A stretch of DNA of 15,780 nucleotides from Strigomonas culicis (GCA_000482145.1 AUXH01000454.1:1-15780), one strand, 5' to 3'. Positions 1 through 8,493 are shown, numbered from the stretch's first letter. The notes: generated by a model from the sequence alone, not told the origin. Numbers and translations: made by a program.

Positions 1-72
1 CCCCGCCCCCCCCCCCCGATCCTCTTCGTCCTAAGTAAGGGGGGGGGCGCGGGGGCCCCGGTTTTTTTTTTT
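1..72. repeat. C-run / G-run / T-run homopolymer block
   Basis: The block has a C-rich run at 1-17 broken by one G at position 5, nine G at 39-47, five G at 51-55, and eleven T at 62-72. The C-rich and G-rich arms can pair around a loop of about 20 bases, and either strand could form a G-quadruplex. Runs like this are found at trypanosomatid strand-switch or transcription-start regions, but they are also places where assemblies break. No gene is visible here. Confidence 0.6.
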
Positions 73-1255
73 CAACCACCCCTGCCGCCCCGCCGGACGC
101 CGCCGCGCGACCCGGCTTCTCCGTTGGTCATTGGGGTGGGGCGTGGGTGCCCCCGCGCGCACCGTCGTGTTGCGGTTGGGCCGAGGCCGAGGCCGCTTCC
201 CCTCCTTTCATTCGGCGCTATCTTTTTTTTCAGTAGTGCTTTTTGTTTTCCTTTTTTTTTTGTTATTCGACATGATGGGTTGTGCTTGTTCAGGAATAAT
301 TTGGTCTTTAAGCGGTGGGCTTCTCGTGATGAGATGCGCCCTTTTTTTTTTCAGGTGATTAATGGTGTTGCGTGCGCTGATTGGAGTTGCATGTAATTAA
401 GAATACAATATTCTTTTTTTTTCAGTACTGAAAAGTCTTTCTGTTTCATTCAGGTGTAATAAATAATAAAGGAAAGAAATCGCATACATTTTTAAGCACG
501 CTATATTTTATTTTCTAACTTTGTGTCGCTTATTGATTTTTTTCTTTTTTTTGCAGCGCCTATGCTGGGATAACAATGCATGTATAACGTGGACTTTCTG
601 AATAAGAAATGAGGGCGTTACCGGAGAATCATTTTCCCTGGGTGAAAGTTTTTCTTTCTGCGACACAAATCTAGTAAACAAATTAATAATTCTTGTGGAT
701 GTGCACCTTTTCTTGGATGTTGTTGGATTTATCTCTCATTTAGAAGTTCCAGAGGGCATCTATATCAACACAATTATTCTGAGTCACAACTATACTATAA
801 CCAAGTAATGCATTTTTTTCTATTATGGAGGTTTCTTTTTTAGTTTGTGCATTATGAGCTAGTATCACTACATTTTTTTTTCCGTTTACTTACTGTAGTT
901 AATTAATTGGGACTGTTTATTTTTTCCCCTTTTAGTGGTGATGCGCAATTAATAATTTTTTATTTTTTGCGATCCATTTTTATGAAGATCCGATTACAAG
1001 GTAAGGAAAGCGATGGTGTTGTGTCGTTCTTTTTTTTTTTTGCACTCTGTTTATTCTTTTTTTTTTACTTTTGTTTTGATGAGAAATAAAAAAAAATCAC
1101 TTGCTTTTTTCGTGTGCACATGTATATTTTATTATTGTCGTTAATTTCTATTTTCTTGTCAAACTATGCCTTTAAATGGAACTGGTTGTGAATTAATCAC
1201 TCCTTCATTTTTTCTCTCTATTACTATTATTGTTATTGGATATTATTATGAAGCT
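73..1255. other. Gene-poor spacer with serial splice-acceptor-like sites
   Basis: I see no credible protein gene here. Up to about 210 the sequence is G+C-rich; after that it is AT-rich. T-tract plus CAG motifs, the form of a spliced-leader acceptor, end at 233, 354, 425 and 556. The possible ORFs after them are short and low in complexity. A further pyrimidine-rich stretch at about 1027-1080 ends in AG at 1082-1083. An ATG at 1120 opens a 23-codon reading frame that stops at 1189-1191 and is out of frame with the phosphatase. The stretch may be the 3' UTR of an upstream gene, non-coding RNA exons, or an initiation region. Confidence 0.5.
1198..1253 (+). promoter_or_regulatory. Probable spliced-leader acceptor for the phosphatase gene
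   Basis: A T/C-rich stretch from about 1200 to 1240 is followed by AG at 1252-1253, two bases before the ATG at 1256. The alternative is AG at 1082-1083 after the pyrimidine stretch 1027-1080. That longer leader would carry an out-of-frame ATG at 1120 ahead of the ATG at 1166, so I prefer the nearer site and the 1256 start. cDNA ends are not visible from sequence, so this is inference. Confidence 0.4.
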
Positions 1256-2290
1256 ATGTCAAATCGCACAAGTTTTAGATATACCTGTGGGATTTATTTT
1301 TCCTTCTTGCTAATTGGAGTCCTTTTTGGTATTTCTCTTACTTACGCGGCACCTTCCAAGCAGTTGACAAATATTCATCGTATTGTTGCTGTTGGCGATA
1401 TTCATGGAGACAGTGAGAAATTCTTTGACCTCCTGGTAAGGGCGCAGCTGGCTGACAAAGATGAAGATGATAAAGTCCATTGGGCTCCTTCATGGAAGTA
1501 TAAAGATGCAGGTGATGATAGTGATTACTCTGTAAAAACAACTCTGGTTCAAATGGGTGATCTTACAGACCGTGGTGAAGACGACTTGAATGCCATGCTA
1601 ATAGCCTTTAGACTCTATGAACAAATAAAATACAATACATCAGAGGATGATATTTTGCTCCTTCTTGGAAATCACGAATTATTGAATGTACAAGGACATT
1701 TTCATTACGTGGCCTCAAACAACGGCGGTTTTGTGAGCAAACACGTCCGACAGATGGCGTTTGAAGGCCCATTCGGCAAGGCAATCACGGAAAAGTTTAA
1801 AATGGTGGATGTGATTGAAAGAACACTGTTTGTTCATGCTGGATTCGCTGATCATACAAAGTTGGAAGATGTGGACACTATAAATAAAAAAACACAAACT
1901 GCGCTGAGTGAAAAGAAATTCTCTGAGCCTTTGCTCTCCAGCAGCGGCCCCGTTTGGACACGGAAAATGATATTCGATGCTATGCGTGACAATTGCGACA
2001 GTATCCACAAAATTCTTTCTTTTTTTGACGCAGATCGCATTGTTGTCGGTCATACACCGCAACGGTCTGGGCACATTGAAGCTTATTGTGACAAAAAGGT
2101 TTACGCAACGGATGTTGGTATCAGTCGCTGGATGTACGACAAATTTGCCGCTTTAGAAATATTGGTTTTAACTTACTCAGACAGTACCGGCGCTACTGAG
2201 AAGAAGACAATTATTTCCGAAATAGATCAGAACGGTTATAATCACTTTGAGGAAAACGTAGACACGGATGATACGTACACCGATTTATAA
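1256..2290 (+). CDS. PPP-type metallophosphatase, Shewanella-like / calcineurin-like, with signal peptide
   Basis: This is a predicted metal-dependent phosphoesterase of about 344 residues. Counting from the alternative ATG at 1166 (374 residues), the PPP-family metal and catalytic motifs are all present: GDIHGD at 77-82, GDLTDRG at 131-137, GNHE at 168-171, HAG at 224-226 and GHT at 295-297. The sequence after GNHE (LLNVQGHFHYV) is reminiscent of Shewanella-like phosphatases rather than cytosolic PP1/PP2A. I chose the ATG at 1256 because it gives a typical signal peptide: a basic N-terminus, a hydrophobic core (IYFSFLLIGVLFGISL) and a small-residue cleavage region (TYAAPS). It is therefore probably secretory or membrane-linked. 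The tail is acidic. The gene is unusually AT-rich (25 of 60 bases G+C at 1381-1440) compared with its neighbours. An ApaH-like phosphatase is an alternative. The fold is sure; the substrate is unknown. Confidence 0.88.
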   Translation: MSNRTSFRYTCGIYFSFLLIGVLFGISLTYAAPSKQLTNIHRIVAVGDIHGDSEKFFDLLVRAQLADKDEDDKVHWAPSWKYKDAGDDSDYSVKTTLVQMGDLTDRGEDDLNAMLIAFRLYEQIKYNTSEDDILLLLGNHELLNVQGHFHYVASNNGGFVSKHVRQMAFEGPFGKAITEKFKMVDVIERTLFVHAGFADHTKLEDVDTINKKTQTALSEKKFSEPLLSSSGPVWTRKMIFDAMRDNCDSIHKILSFFDADRIVVGHTPQRSGHIEAYCDKKVYATDVGISRWMYDKFAALEILVLTYSDSTGATEKKTIISEIDQNGYNHFEENVDTDDTYTDL

Positions 2291-2686
2291 CTATACATTT
2301 ATATTTATCCATCGATGGTACATTTTTACTCCTGGATCGTATTAAATGTGTATTTGTCTACAGCAACTATATACTCTGTAATTTATTGCTTTTGTTTTAA
2401 AACTCATTTCCGGGCTGCTGTTTCAGTATTTTATTGTGTTCTTGCTAAGGGACAATTCCATTGTGATTATTATTATTTTTTTTTGTGTGTTATATTATTC
2501 ATCTTTCCACTTTTTTTTCTATGATTGTTTTATTATTTCTATTTTTTTATTTTCGTTGTTGTTATTTATTATTATTATTATTGTGTATGTATCTAGTTTA
2601 TACATACATATAGTTATTTGAGTATACGTATATAGCAGCTGTGCAGGGTTTTTTTTTTTTGGTACCCTTTTCTTTGTCCAACGCTA
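2291..2686. other. AT-rich intergenic region with splice signals
   Basis: This spacer is rich in T tracts and TTA/ATT triplets and has no supported gene. A pyrimidine-rich stretch at about 2500-2580 is followed by AG at 2595-2596, with more AGs at 2634-2635, 2637-2638 and 2645-2646. A T12 run at 2649-2660 lies after all of these, and no AG follows it before the helicase ATG at 2687. The helicase acceptor is therefore probably one of the upstream AGs, and the T12 run would then lie in the mature leader. There is no ATG between 2596 and 2687. Confidence 0.55.
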
Positions 2687-5600
2687 ATGCATCCAGGAAG
2701 CTCGTTTAAAGGTTATCACCGACCCAATCGGGGCAATGATGATGACGCCAGCGGGCAAAACCGGAACAACAACACCAACAACAACACTAGAAACAACAAC
2801 AATAATAATAACAATGGTGGTGGCGGTGGCGGCTACCGTGGTGGTCGCGGTGGTCGTGACAACGACGGTGGTTACCGCGGGTATCGCGGCGGGTACGGCA
2901 GAGGGGGCGGACGGGACAGCGACGGCTACGACAATCAAAGAGGCAGAGGAGGCTCTTTTGGAGGAAGAGGGCGCGGGCTCGGCAACTACACGGACCCTGC
3001 TGCGTCGGCGGTCAACATCAATCTTCCTGGCGATGGCGCCTTGCCTCGCGAGGACGACTTAAGCACGTGGCGCAAAAAGGACTTTACCGACCTGGTCCGT
3101 GCCTTCGTGGAGAACAAGGAGTCGATGGAGCTGACCTTCCCGTCGACGCTGAACCCTGCCCAGCGCAACATGGTGCACCGTATCGCCATGACGTACAACC
3201 TGGACCACAAATCGCACGGGGTGGGGGAGGACCGGCAGCTGAAGTTGACAAAGGTGTCCGGCGTGGTGGCGTCGCAGCGGCAGGAGGAAGCCGCGGCCAA
3301 CGGCGAACGGGTGAAGACCATCGACGGCTACCAAGGCGCTCAGGCGCTGCCCTTCGGCTACCTGCGCGAGGACGACGCGAAGAAGGTGCTGTCCTTGCTG
3401 ACACCGCTGCAGCTGGCCATGTACCGGGAGCTGCAGATGGAGGCCAACAAGCCCACCACGACCAAGCGGTTCCACGCCGCGCATCCGGGGCTGAAGAGCG
3501 TGCCCTCTGCCAAGCGGGACGGGGAGCGCTACCGCGCGCTGCAGAAGTTCCGGGAGACGCTGCCCACCTACAAGCGGCGCACGGACATCATCAACCACGT
3601 GCGGGACAATGACGTGGTGGTAATCTGCGGCGACACCGGGTGCGGCAAGACGACGCAGATCCCGCAGCTGCTGCTCGACTCGCACATCCTCGAGAAGGGG
3701 ACCAGCATCGTGTGCACGCAGCCGCGGCGGATCAGCGCGCTGTCGGTCGCCAACCGCGTCGCGGCGGAGCGGGGCGAGACGTGCGGCGACAGCTGCGGCT
3801 ACATCATCCGCTTCGAGAACGTGACGAGCAGCAACACGCAGATTGTGTACGCAACGACGGGCATTCTCCTGCGGCGGCTGCACTCGGAGCCGGAGCTGCG
3901 CGGCGTCGCCTGCGTCGTCGTCGACGAGGTGCACGAGCGCGACGTGGAGACGGACTTCTGCCTGCTGCTGCTGCGCGACCGGCTGCGGGCACAGCGCGAG
4001 CACCCCGAGCGGTTCCCGCTGAAGCTGAAGCTGGTCGTCATGTCCGCGACGGTGCAGATCGAGTCCCTCGTGCGCTACTTCGCCGGCTACAACGGCCAGG
4101 GCCGCGCGGTGCCGCTGGTGCAGATCCCGGGGACGCTCTTCCCCGTGGAGGAGTACTTCCTTGAGGACGCGCTGCAGTGGATCGGCGCCTCCAAGGAGAC
4201 GATCAAGGCGGCCGCGTCGTACCAGTCCGGGGCGGCGGGCAGCGGCGGCGGCCCCGCGCGCGAGGACGCCAGCGGCACCCTCTACGACAAGCTCAAGTCG
4301 TCCGTCTTCCAAGACAGCGACCGCGACGTCGAGGCGATGGTGCCCTACGACGTGGTGTACAACCTCATCGTGCACCTGCACGGGGCGGCGCCGGACATGA
4401 CCGGCAGCGTGCTCGTCTTCCTGCCGGGGTGGGCCGCCATCTCGCGCGTGTCGGACATGCTGCGTCGCTCGCCGGTGGCGCGGGAGCTGTCCATCCTGCC
4501 GCTGCACTCCAGCCTCACGAGCAGCGAGCAGCAGCGCGTGTTCGAGCCGCCGCCGAAGCGCTACCGCAAGGTGGTGCTCGCGACCAGCATCGCGGAGACG
4601 AGCATCACGATCGACGACATTGTGTACGTGGTCGACTGCGGGCTCGTCAAGGGCACGTCGTACGACCCGGCCGGCAACACGTCGGCGCTCCGCGCGATGC
4701 TCATCAGCAAGGCGAACGGCATCCAGCGCCGCGGCCGCGCGGGCCGCTGCCGCGCCGGCGTGTGCGTGCACCTGCTGCCGCGCGGCCTCTACGAGTCGCA
4801 GCCGGACTTTCTGCCGCCGGAGATTGTGCGCTCGCCGCTGGAGGAGGTGTGCCTGCAGATCAAGGCCATCCAGCCCGACGAGCGCTGCGCCGCGGTGCTC
4901 GCGCGCGCGATGGACCCGCCGCCGGCGGAGTCCGTCACGCACGCGACGGAGTTCCTCGTGGAGGTGGGCGCGCTGACGGAGAAGGACGAGCACCTGACGA
5001 ACCTCGGCCGCGCCCTCGCGCAGCTGCCGGTGCACCCGCTGCTGGGCAAGATGCTCTTTTCGGCCGCCTGCTTCGGCGTGCTGGACCCGGTGGCCACCAT
5101 CGCCGCGGGGCTCTCTGTGAAGTCCGTCTTCATCAAGCCGCAGACCTTCCAGCGCGACGCCGCGCGCGCGAGCATGGCGCGGCTGGACAACGGCGACATG
5201 TCGGACCACCTCTGCGTGCTGAAGGTGTACGAGGGGTGGCTGCGCAGCGGGAGGGACTTCCAGTACGCGGCGGAGCACTTCGCGGACCCGACGACGCTGC
5301 GCTCGCTCGAGCGCACCAAGCTGCAGCTGAAGCGGCTCGTGCTCAACTCGACGCTTGTGCGGCGCATGGAGCGGCCCGACGTCACCACCTCGCGCCACGC
5401 GACGAACCGCGGCCTGGTGCAGCTTGTCATGCTGTGGGCGCTCTACCCCCGCATCGCCACAACGGAGTACCGCGCCAACCGGCACTCGAACCAGCCCAAT
5501 ATCTTCTGCTGGGACAACAAGTCGGCCGACGTCAGCCCTAGCTCCGTCCTCTTCAAGTGCAAGCGCGACGACTACGGCACCAAGACGTTCATCATGTACT

Positions 5601-6460
5601 ACGAGCGGATGCAGATCGAGTCGCAGCTCAACCTGTTCGACTCCTCCGCCGTGTCGCCGGTGGACGTGTCGCTGTGCCTGCGCCAGCTGACGATCCGCCC
5701 GCTGCTGGAGATGCCGGACTTCCTTCTGCGGGACGAGGAGAGCAAGCTCGCGCCGGCGAAGCGGCTCAACCTCGATGAGCTGGAGGACAAGGCGCAGTAC
5801 GCGGCCATGCTATTCGACGGCGACAAGAAGGTGTACCTCGCACCGCGCCACATCGCCTCGGCGCTGCAGATGGCGCGCGAGTGCATGGACTACTACCTCG
5901 CGCTGTGCATCAAGCAGCTGCGCGCGGACGCGTTCCCGGCGGCCCTGCTACAGGCGCTCGCCATCACGGTCGGCTACCCGCTGCAGGCCGCCAGCACGTG
6001 GGTCCCCGCCGCCGGCGGCGCGGGCGAGCTGCTGGACGAGGCGGACGTGTCGCCGGACAACGCGCCGGCGTTCCTGCGCGGGCACCGGTCGGAGGGCAGC
6101 AGCTCCAGCGACGACGACGGCGGCCCCACGATCGTGCAGGGCGGCGGCGACATGGTACCCGAGCTGCGGCTGTCGGAGGTGCAGCGCGCGAAGGTGATCG
6201 AGGCGCTCGGCGACCTCGCGGTCTTCCGCCGCGACGGCGCGGTCGGTCTGCTCGACGCGGCGGAGCGCTTCAAGAAGGAAGGCGCCACGCCGCCGCCGGC
6301 GCCCGCTCTGGGGCCGGCCGCCGCGGCGGCAGCGGCTGAGCCACAGGCGGTCCAGCCGCAGAGCAGCGGGCAGCCCGCGAAAGACGACGACGACGACGAT
6401 GAGGATGACGAGGACATCATTGTCGCCCCCATTGGTGGCTTGGAAATGCGTCGCGCGTGA
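2687..6460 (+). CDS. R3H-domain DEVH-box ATP-dependent RNA helicase with RGG N-terminus
   Basis: This is a superfamily 2 DEAH/RHA helicase of 1257 residues that would use NTP to unwind or remodel RNA or RNP. Domains in order: an Asn-rich then Gly/Arg/Tyr-rich RGG segment (about 25-105), likely RNA-binding; an R3H nucleic-acid-binding domain (about 125-185, with R160 and H164 spaced as RxxxH); and RecA1 with GDTGCGKT at 315-322, QPRR, TTGILLRRL, DEVH at 413-416 and SAT at 453-455. A Gly/Ala-rich insert near 520-530 follows, then RecA2 with ATSIAETSIT and QRRGRAGR at 680-687, the HA2 and OB-fold regions, and a low-complexity acidic tail. R3H before a DExH core, and the sequence around motifs II and VI, recall animal YTHDC2, but I see no YTH or ankyrin domain. 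The ATG at 2687 is the only one that keeps the RGG region; the next in-frame Met is residue 147. The RNA target is unknown. Confidence 0.95.
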   Translation: MHPGSSFKGYHRPNRGNDDDASGQNRNNNTNNNTRNNNNNNNNGGGGGGYRGGRGGRDNDGGYRGYRGGYGRGGGRDSDGYDNQRGRGGSFGGRGRGLGNYTDPAASAVNINLPGDGALPREDDLSTWRKKDFTDLVRAFVENKESMELTFPSTLNPAQRNMVHRIAMTYNLDHKSHGVGEDRQLKLTKVSGVVASQRQEEAAANGERVKTIDGYQGAQALPFGYLREDDAKKVLSLLTPLQLAMYRELQMEANKPTTTKRFHAAHPGLKSVPSAKRDGERYRALQKFRETLPTYKRRTDIINHVRDNDVVVICGDTGCGKTTQIPQLLLDSHILEKGTSIVCTQPRRISALSVANRVAAERGETCGDSCGYIIRFENVTSSNTQIVYATTGILLRRLHSEPELRGVACVVVDEVHERDVETDFCLLLLRDRLRAQREHPERFPLKLKLVVMSATVQIESLVRYFAGYNGQGRAVPLVQIPGTLFPVEEYFLEDALQWIGASKETIKAAASYQSGAAGSGGGPAREDASGTLYDKLKSSVFQDSDRDVEAMVPYDVVYNLIVHLHGAAPDMTGSVLVFLPGWAAISRVSDMLRRSPVARELSILPLHSSLTSSEQQRVFEPPPKRYRKVVLATSIAETSITIDDIVYVVDCGLVKGTSYDPAGNTSALRAMLISKANGIQRRGRAGRCRAGVCVHLLPRGLYESQPDFLPPEIVRSPLEEVCLQIKAIQPDERCAAVLARAMDPPPAESVTHATEFLVEVGALTEKDEHLTNLGRALAQLPVHPLLGKMLFSAACFGVLDPVATIAAGLSVKSVFIKPQTFQRDAARASMARLDNGDMSDHLCVLKVYEGWLRSGRDFQYAAEHFADPTTLRSLERTKLQLKRLVLNSTLVRRMERPDVTTSRHATNRGLVQLVMLWALYPRIATTEYRANRHSNQPNIFCWDNKSADVSPSSVLFKCKRDDYGTKTFIMYYERMQIESQLNLFDSSAVSPVDVSLCLRQLTIRPLLEMPDFLLRDEESKLAPAKRLNLDELEDKAQYAAMLFDGDKKVYLAPRHIASALQMARECMDYYLALCIKQLRADAFPAALLQALAITVGYPLQAASTWVPAAGGAGELLDEADVSPDNAPAFLRGHRSEGSSSSDDDGGPTIVQGGGDMVPELRLSEVQRAKVIEALGDLAVFRRDGAVGLLDAAERFKKEGATPPPAPALGPAAAAAAAEPQAVQPQSSGQPAKDDDDDDEDDEDIIVAPIGGLEMRRA
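2765..2832 (+). repeat. AAC/AAT triplet tract then GGT/GGC tract in the helicase coding sequence
   Basis: Repeated AAC, AAT and similar triplets at 2765-2815 encode an Asn-rich run. They pass directly into GGT/GGC repeats encoding six Gly, followed by the RGG segment. It is an in-frame low-complexity expansion, so its length probably varies between strains. The Asn part is AT-rich inside a G+C-rich gene. Confidence 0.8.
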
Positions 6461-6968
6461 GCGCATGAGTTCTGGCGGTATGGGCACACCCACTTTTCTG
6501 TGTGTGTGTGTTTGTCTTATTAGATTGACCACACGATGGCTGTGGTCCCCAAGTGATAGGAAGCAACAAAAAAATTATACGTTATACATCAAATCGTGTT
6601 ATTATTGTTTTATCCTTCTCCCATCTTTCCTTGTGCACCCAAGCACGCGCTCTGGAAGCGTGTATGTCTACTCTTGTACTTTTTTCTTTACCCCTCTTCT
6701 CTTCTTTATGTCTGCGTGTTCTGCGTGGTGAGGATAATACTAACGATTACGATCCAATATCCAGGGAAGTGCATCGTCATTTATAAGCGACAACACGACC
6801 GTTGAAACACGTATACTCGTTTTGCTTGAAGTTTCGTGGTTTCACTCGTCATCAACATATATAGCTCTACATTTTTTTTTGCTCTTGATTTCTATACCGT
6901 TTTTTTTCTCTGTTGCGTCAATTTTTTTTTTTCTGTTTGTGCCTTATCATTACCATTTTCATCCACAG
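6461..6968. other. Intergenic region with acceptor abutting the next ATG
   Basis: This is the helicase 3' UTR and spacer, with a short GT repeat near 6499-6512 and no supported gene. From about 6870 the sequence is strongly pyrimidine-rich, with several T runs, and ends in CACAG with AG at 6967-6968. The next base is the A of the start codon of the following gene. No ATG occurs between about 6863 and 6969. If this AG is used, nothing separates the spliced leader from the start codon. Confidence 0.6.
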
Positions 6969-8174
6969 ATGCTCTTTGTCAAGCGCTTCTTTCTGATTGA
7001 TCAAGCGGAGGACCCGGAGCAGTGGGAACCGCGCGCGCGGCAGCAGTGGGGCGTCGACACGGCCATCGCGGTGCGCGTGACGAGCACGAGCGGCGCCGTC
7101 CTTGGGTCCACCTTCCCGCGCACGGTGCGCTACAGCGCCGCGCGCGGCTCGTGGGAGGCGCAGTGGGCTCTGCCGGGGCCCGGCGCGGCCGCTCCCCCCG
7201 CGCGGTCGGCTGCCGCGGAGCATGAGGCGTCCAGCTCCAGCACGGAGCTGCCGGTGACCAACTTCCCCATCGACATCAGCTCGTGCATGCGCGGGACGGA
7301 CGGCGCCTTCATCTTCGAGATCCTCGCCGTCACGGGCGACGTGAAGGCGGTCGCGGTGGTGGACTGCGGCGCCGCGGTCGGCTGCGGCGCCGTGCTGCAC
7401 CGCGTCGCGCACATCCTCCCCACGACCAGTGAGACGGCGCTGGAGGACACGATCCTCGGGGCGCTGGAGTACACCGTGATGCCGCGCGACCGGTGCGCCG
7501 ACGCCGCGGACGGCGCGGCGCCGCCGTCGGTGGCCTTCGACCCGGCGGACCCGATCCCACTGCCCTTCCCAACGGGCGACGAGGCGTGCTGCGTGCGCTT
7601 CTCCACCAAGCACTTCTACTACCCCACCTCCATGGTCAACGGCGACGGCGGCTACATCGTGTCGAACGTGCTGTGCGTGGAGAGCGCGTCGGACCACCCG
7701 GTGTCGGTCGAGCTGCTTGTCGGCGGCGGCCGCGAGCGCGCGGCGCTGGTGTCCGTGTCGCCCGAGTCGGAGGTGGTGCTCGCGTCGCGCGGGCAGCGCG
7801 CCTACTTCGCGTGCACGTGGGATGCCTTCCGCCTCTTCGTGCCGGGGGTGCGGCTCTACGTGATGCTGCACGAGGGCGGGGCCGTGCGGCTGCCGCACAC
7901 GATCCGCGTGTCGGGCGCGTGGCCGTGCACGGAGGAGGACGGCCCGTTCCTCTTCTGGGCGAACCTGTCCGCCGTGACGAACGGCCCCTGCAGCGAGACG
8001 GAGCTGCACCGGCTGCGGGAGGTGCTGCCCATCTACCACCTCGGCCGCAAGGCGGCGCAGGCGGCGCCGGAGGGGCCGCCGTCAGCGGGGGGGATGGCGG
8101 AGGCGCCGAGGAGCGTCGGGGAGGAAAATGATCTCGAGCAAACGGAGGAGGGGGAGGAGCCTGCCGCGCCCTAG
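6969..8174 (+). CDS. Conserved hypothetical protein, paralogue of the next gene
   Basis: I do not recognise this family. The protein has 401 residues, starting at the ATG right after the acceptor AG at 6967-6968. An in-frame start at 6822 would only translate the pyrimidine tract. It has no signal peptide and no clear membrane segment. It is a diverged tandem copy of the protein at 8494-10257. Shared motifs are RARQQWG (22-28), STKHFYYPT (212-220), GYIVSNVLC (228-236), QRAYFACTW (276-284), FWANLSAVTN (329-338) and LPIYHL (353-358). Alternating hydrophobic stretches suggest beta-sandwich, possibly C2-like, domains, which is inference only. An Ala/Ser-rich insert lies at about 69-95, and the tail from about 360 is Ala/Pro- then Glu-rich. 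Compared with its neighbour it lacks the 30-odd-residue N-terminal extension and the C-terminal domain. The gene is real by codon use and homology; its function is unknown. Confidence 0.85.
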   Translation: MLFVKRFFLIDQAEDPEQWEPRARQQWGVDTAIAVRVTSTSGAVLGSTFPRTVRYSAARGSWEAQWALPGPGAAAPPARSAAAEHEASSSSTELPVTNFPIDISSCMRGTDGAFIFEILAVTGDVKAVAVVDCGAAVGCGAVLHRVAHILPTTSETALEDTILGALEYTVMPRDRCADAADGAAPPSVAFDPADPIPLPFPTGDEACCVRFSTKHFYYPTSMVNGDGGYIVSNVLCVESASDHPVSVELLVGGGRERAALVSVSPESEVVLASRGQRAYFACTWDAFRLFVPGVRLYVMLHEGGAVRLPHTIRVSGAWPCTEEDGPFLFWANLSAVTNGPCSETELHRLREVLPIYHLGRKAAQAAPEGPPSAGGMAEAPRSVGEENDLEQTEEGEEPAAP

Positions 8175-8493
8175 GTTCGATGCCTTCTACTCGCGTCTTC
8201 TTTTCTGCCATATCGACACATCAAATACGTACATACATATATATGTATATGCCCCATATTCCAGTTTAGTTCTCTCTTCTGTTGTTCCATTTGGACGTCC
8301 TCATGGTGCCCACGGAAGATATGTGTACATTGGATCTGCCGCTTCTCTTCCCTCACTCCAGTTCTCCTTTACTTTTTCTGTTGTGTCGCCTGCTCCTTAT
8401 CGACTTCATAGAATAGGAAGCGACACAAACACGGCTTCAACTGTTTTGTTTTGTTTTCTTAGTTCTTTTTTTTAATTCTTAGTGTAGTACGGC
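8175..8493. other. Intergenic region with acceptor for the second paralogue
   Basis: This AT-rich spacer has TA/CA-like patches near 8230-8250 and no supported gene. T-rich stretches at about 8440-8480 end in AG at 8461-8462, 8481-8482 and 8486-8487. The AG at 8481-8482 would give an 11-base leader before the ATG at 8494. Confidence 0.6.

Noticed and set aside
124..396. 90-codon frame near the left edge
   Set aside because: Arg/Gly then Phe-rich, spanning the acceptor-like sites at 233 and 354, with no domain or codon pattern.
907..1089. Small 60-codon frame rich in Phe upstream of the phosphatase
   Set aside because: It is mostly translation of T runs, without a coding pattern.
1166..1255. 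Longer N-terminus for the phosphatase from the ATG at 1166
   Set aside because: Possible, but less likely. The extra 30 residues put a second hydrophobic stretch before a good signal peptide, and the required longer leader would contain an out-of-frame ATG at 1120.
3059..5485. Open frame of 808 codons on the minus strand, opposite the helicase
   Set aside because: It is antisense to a gene with clear helicase motifs. Its composition (His, Arg, Val, Ala, Leu repeats) is what G/C-ending codons give when read backwards, and it has no recognisable domain.
4177..5541. Open frame of 454 codons on the plus strand, overlapping the helicase in another frame
   Set aside because: Arg/Gly/Ala-rich shadow of the helicase with no motif and no splice acceptor.
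6822..6968. In-frame N-terminal extension of the first paralogue
   Set aside because: It translates the pyrimidine tract into Phe/Ser/Leu repeats, and the acceptor AG at 6967-6968 would remove it. The other paralogue has no such sequence.
8171..8183. tRNA B-box-like sequence at the stop of the first paralogue
   Set aside because: The bases around the TTCGATG loop do not pair as a T stem, and no A box lies at the right distance upstream.
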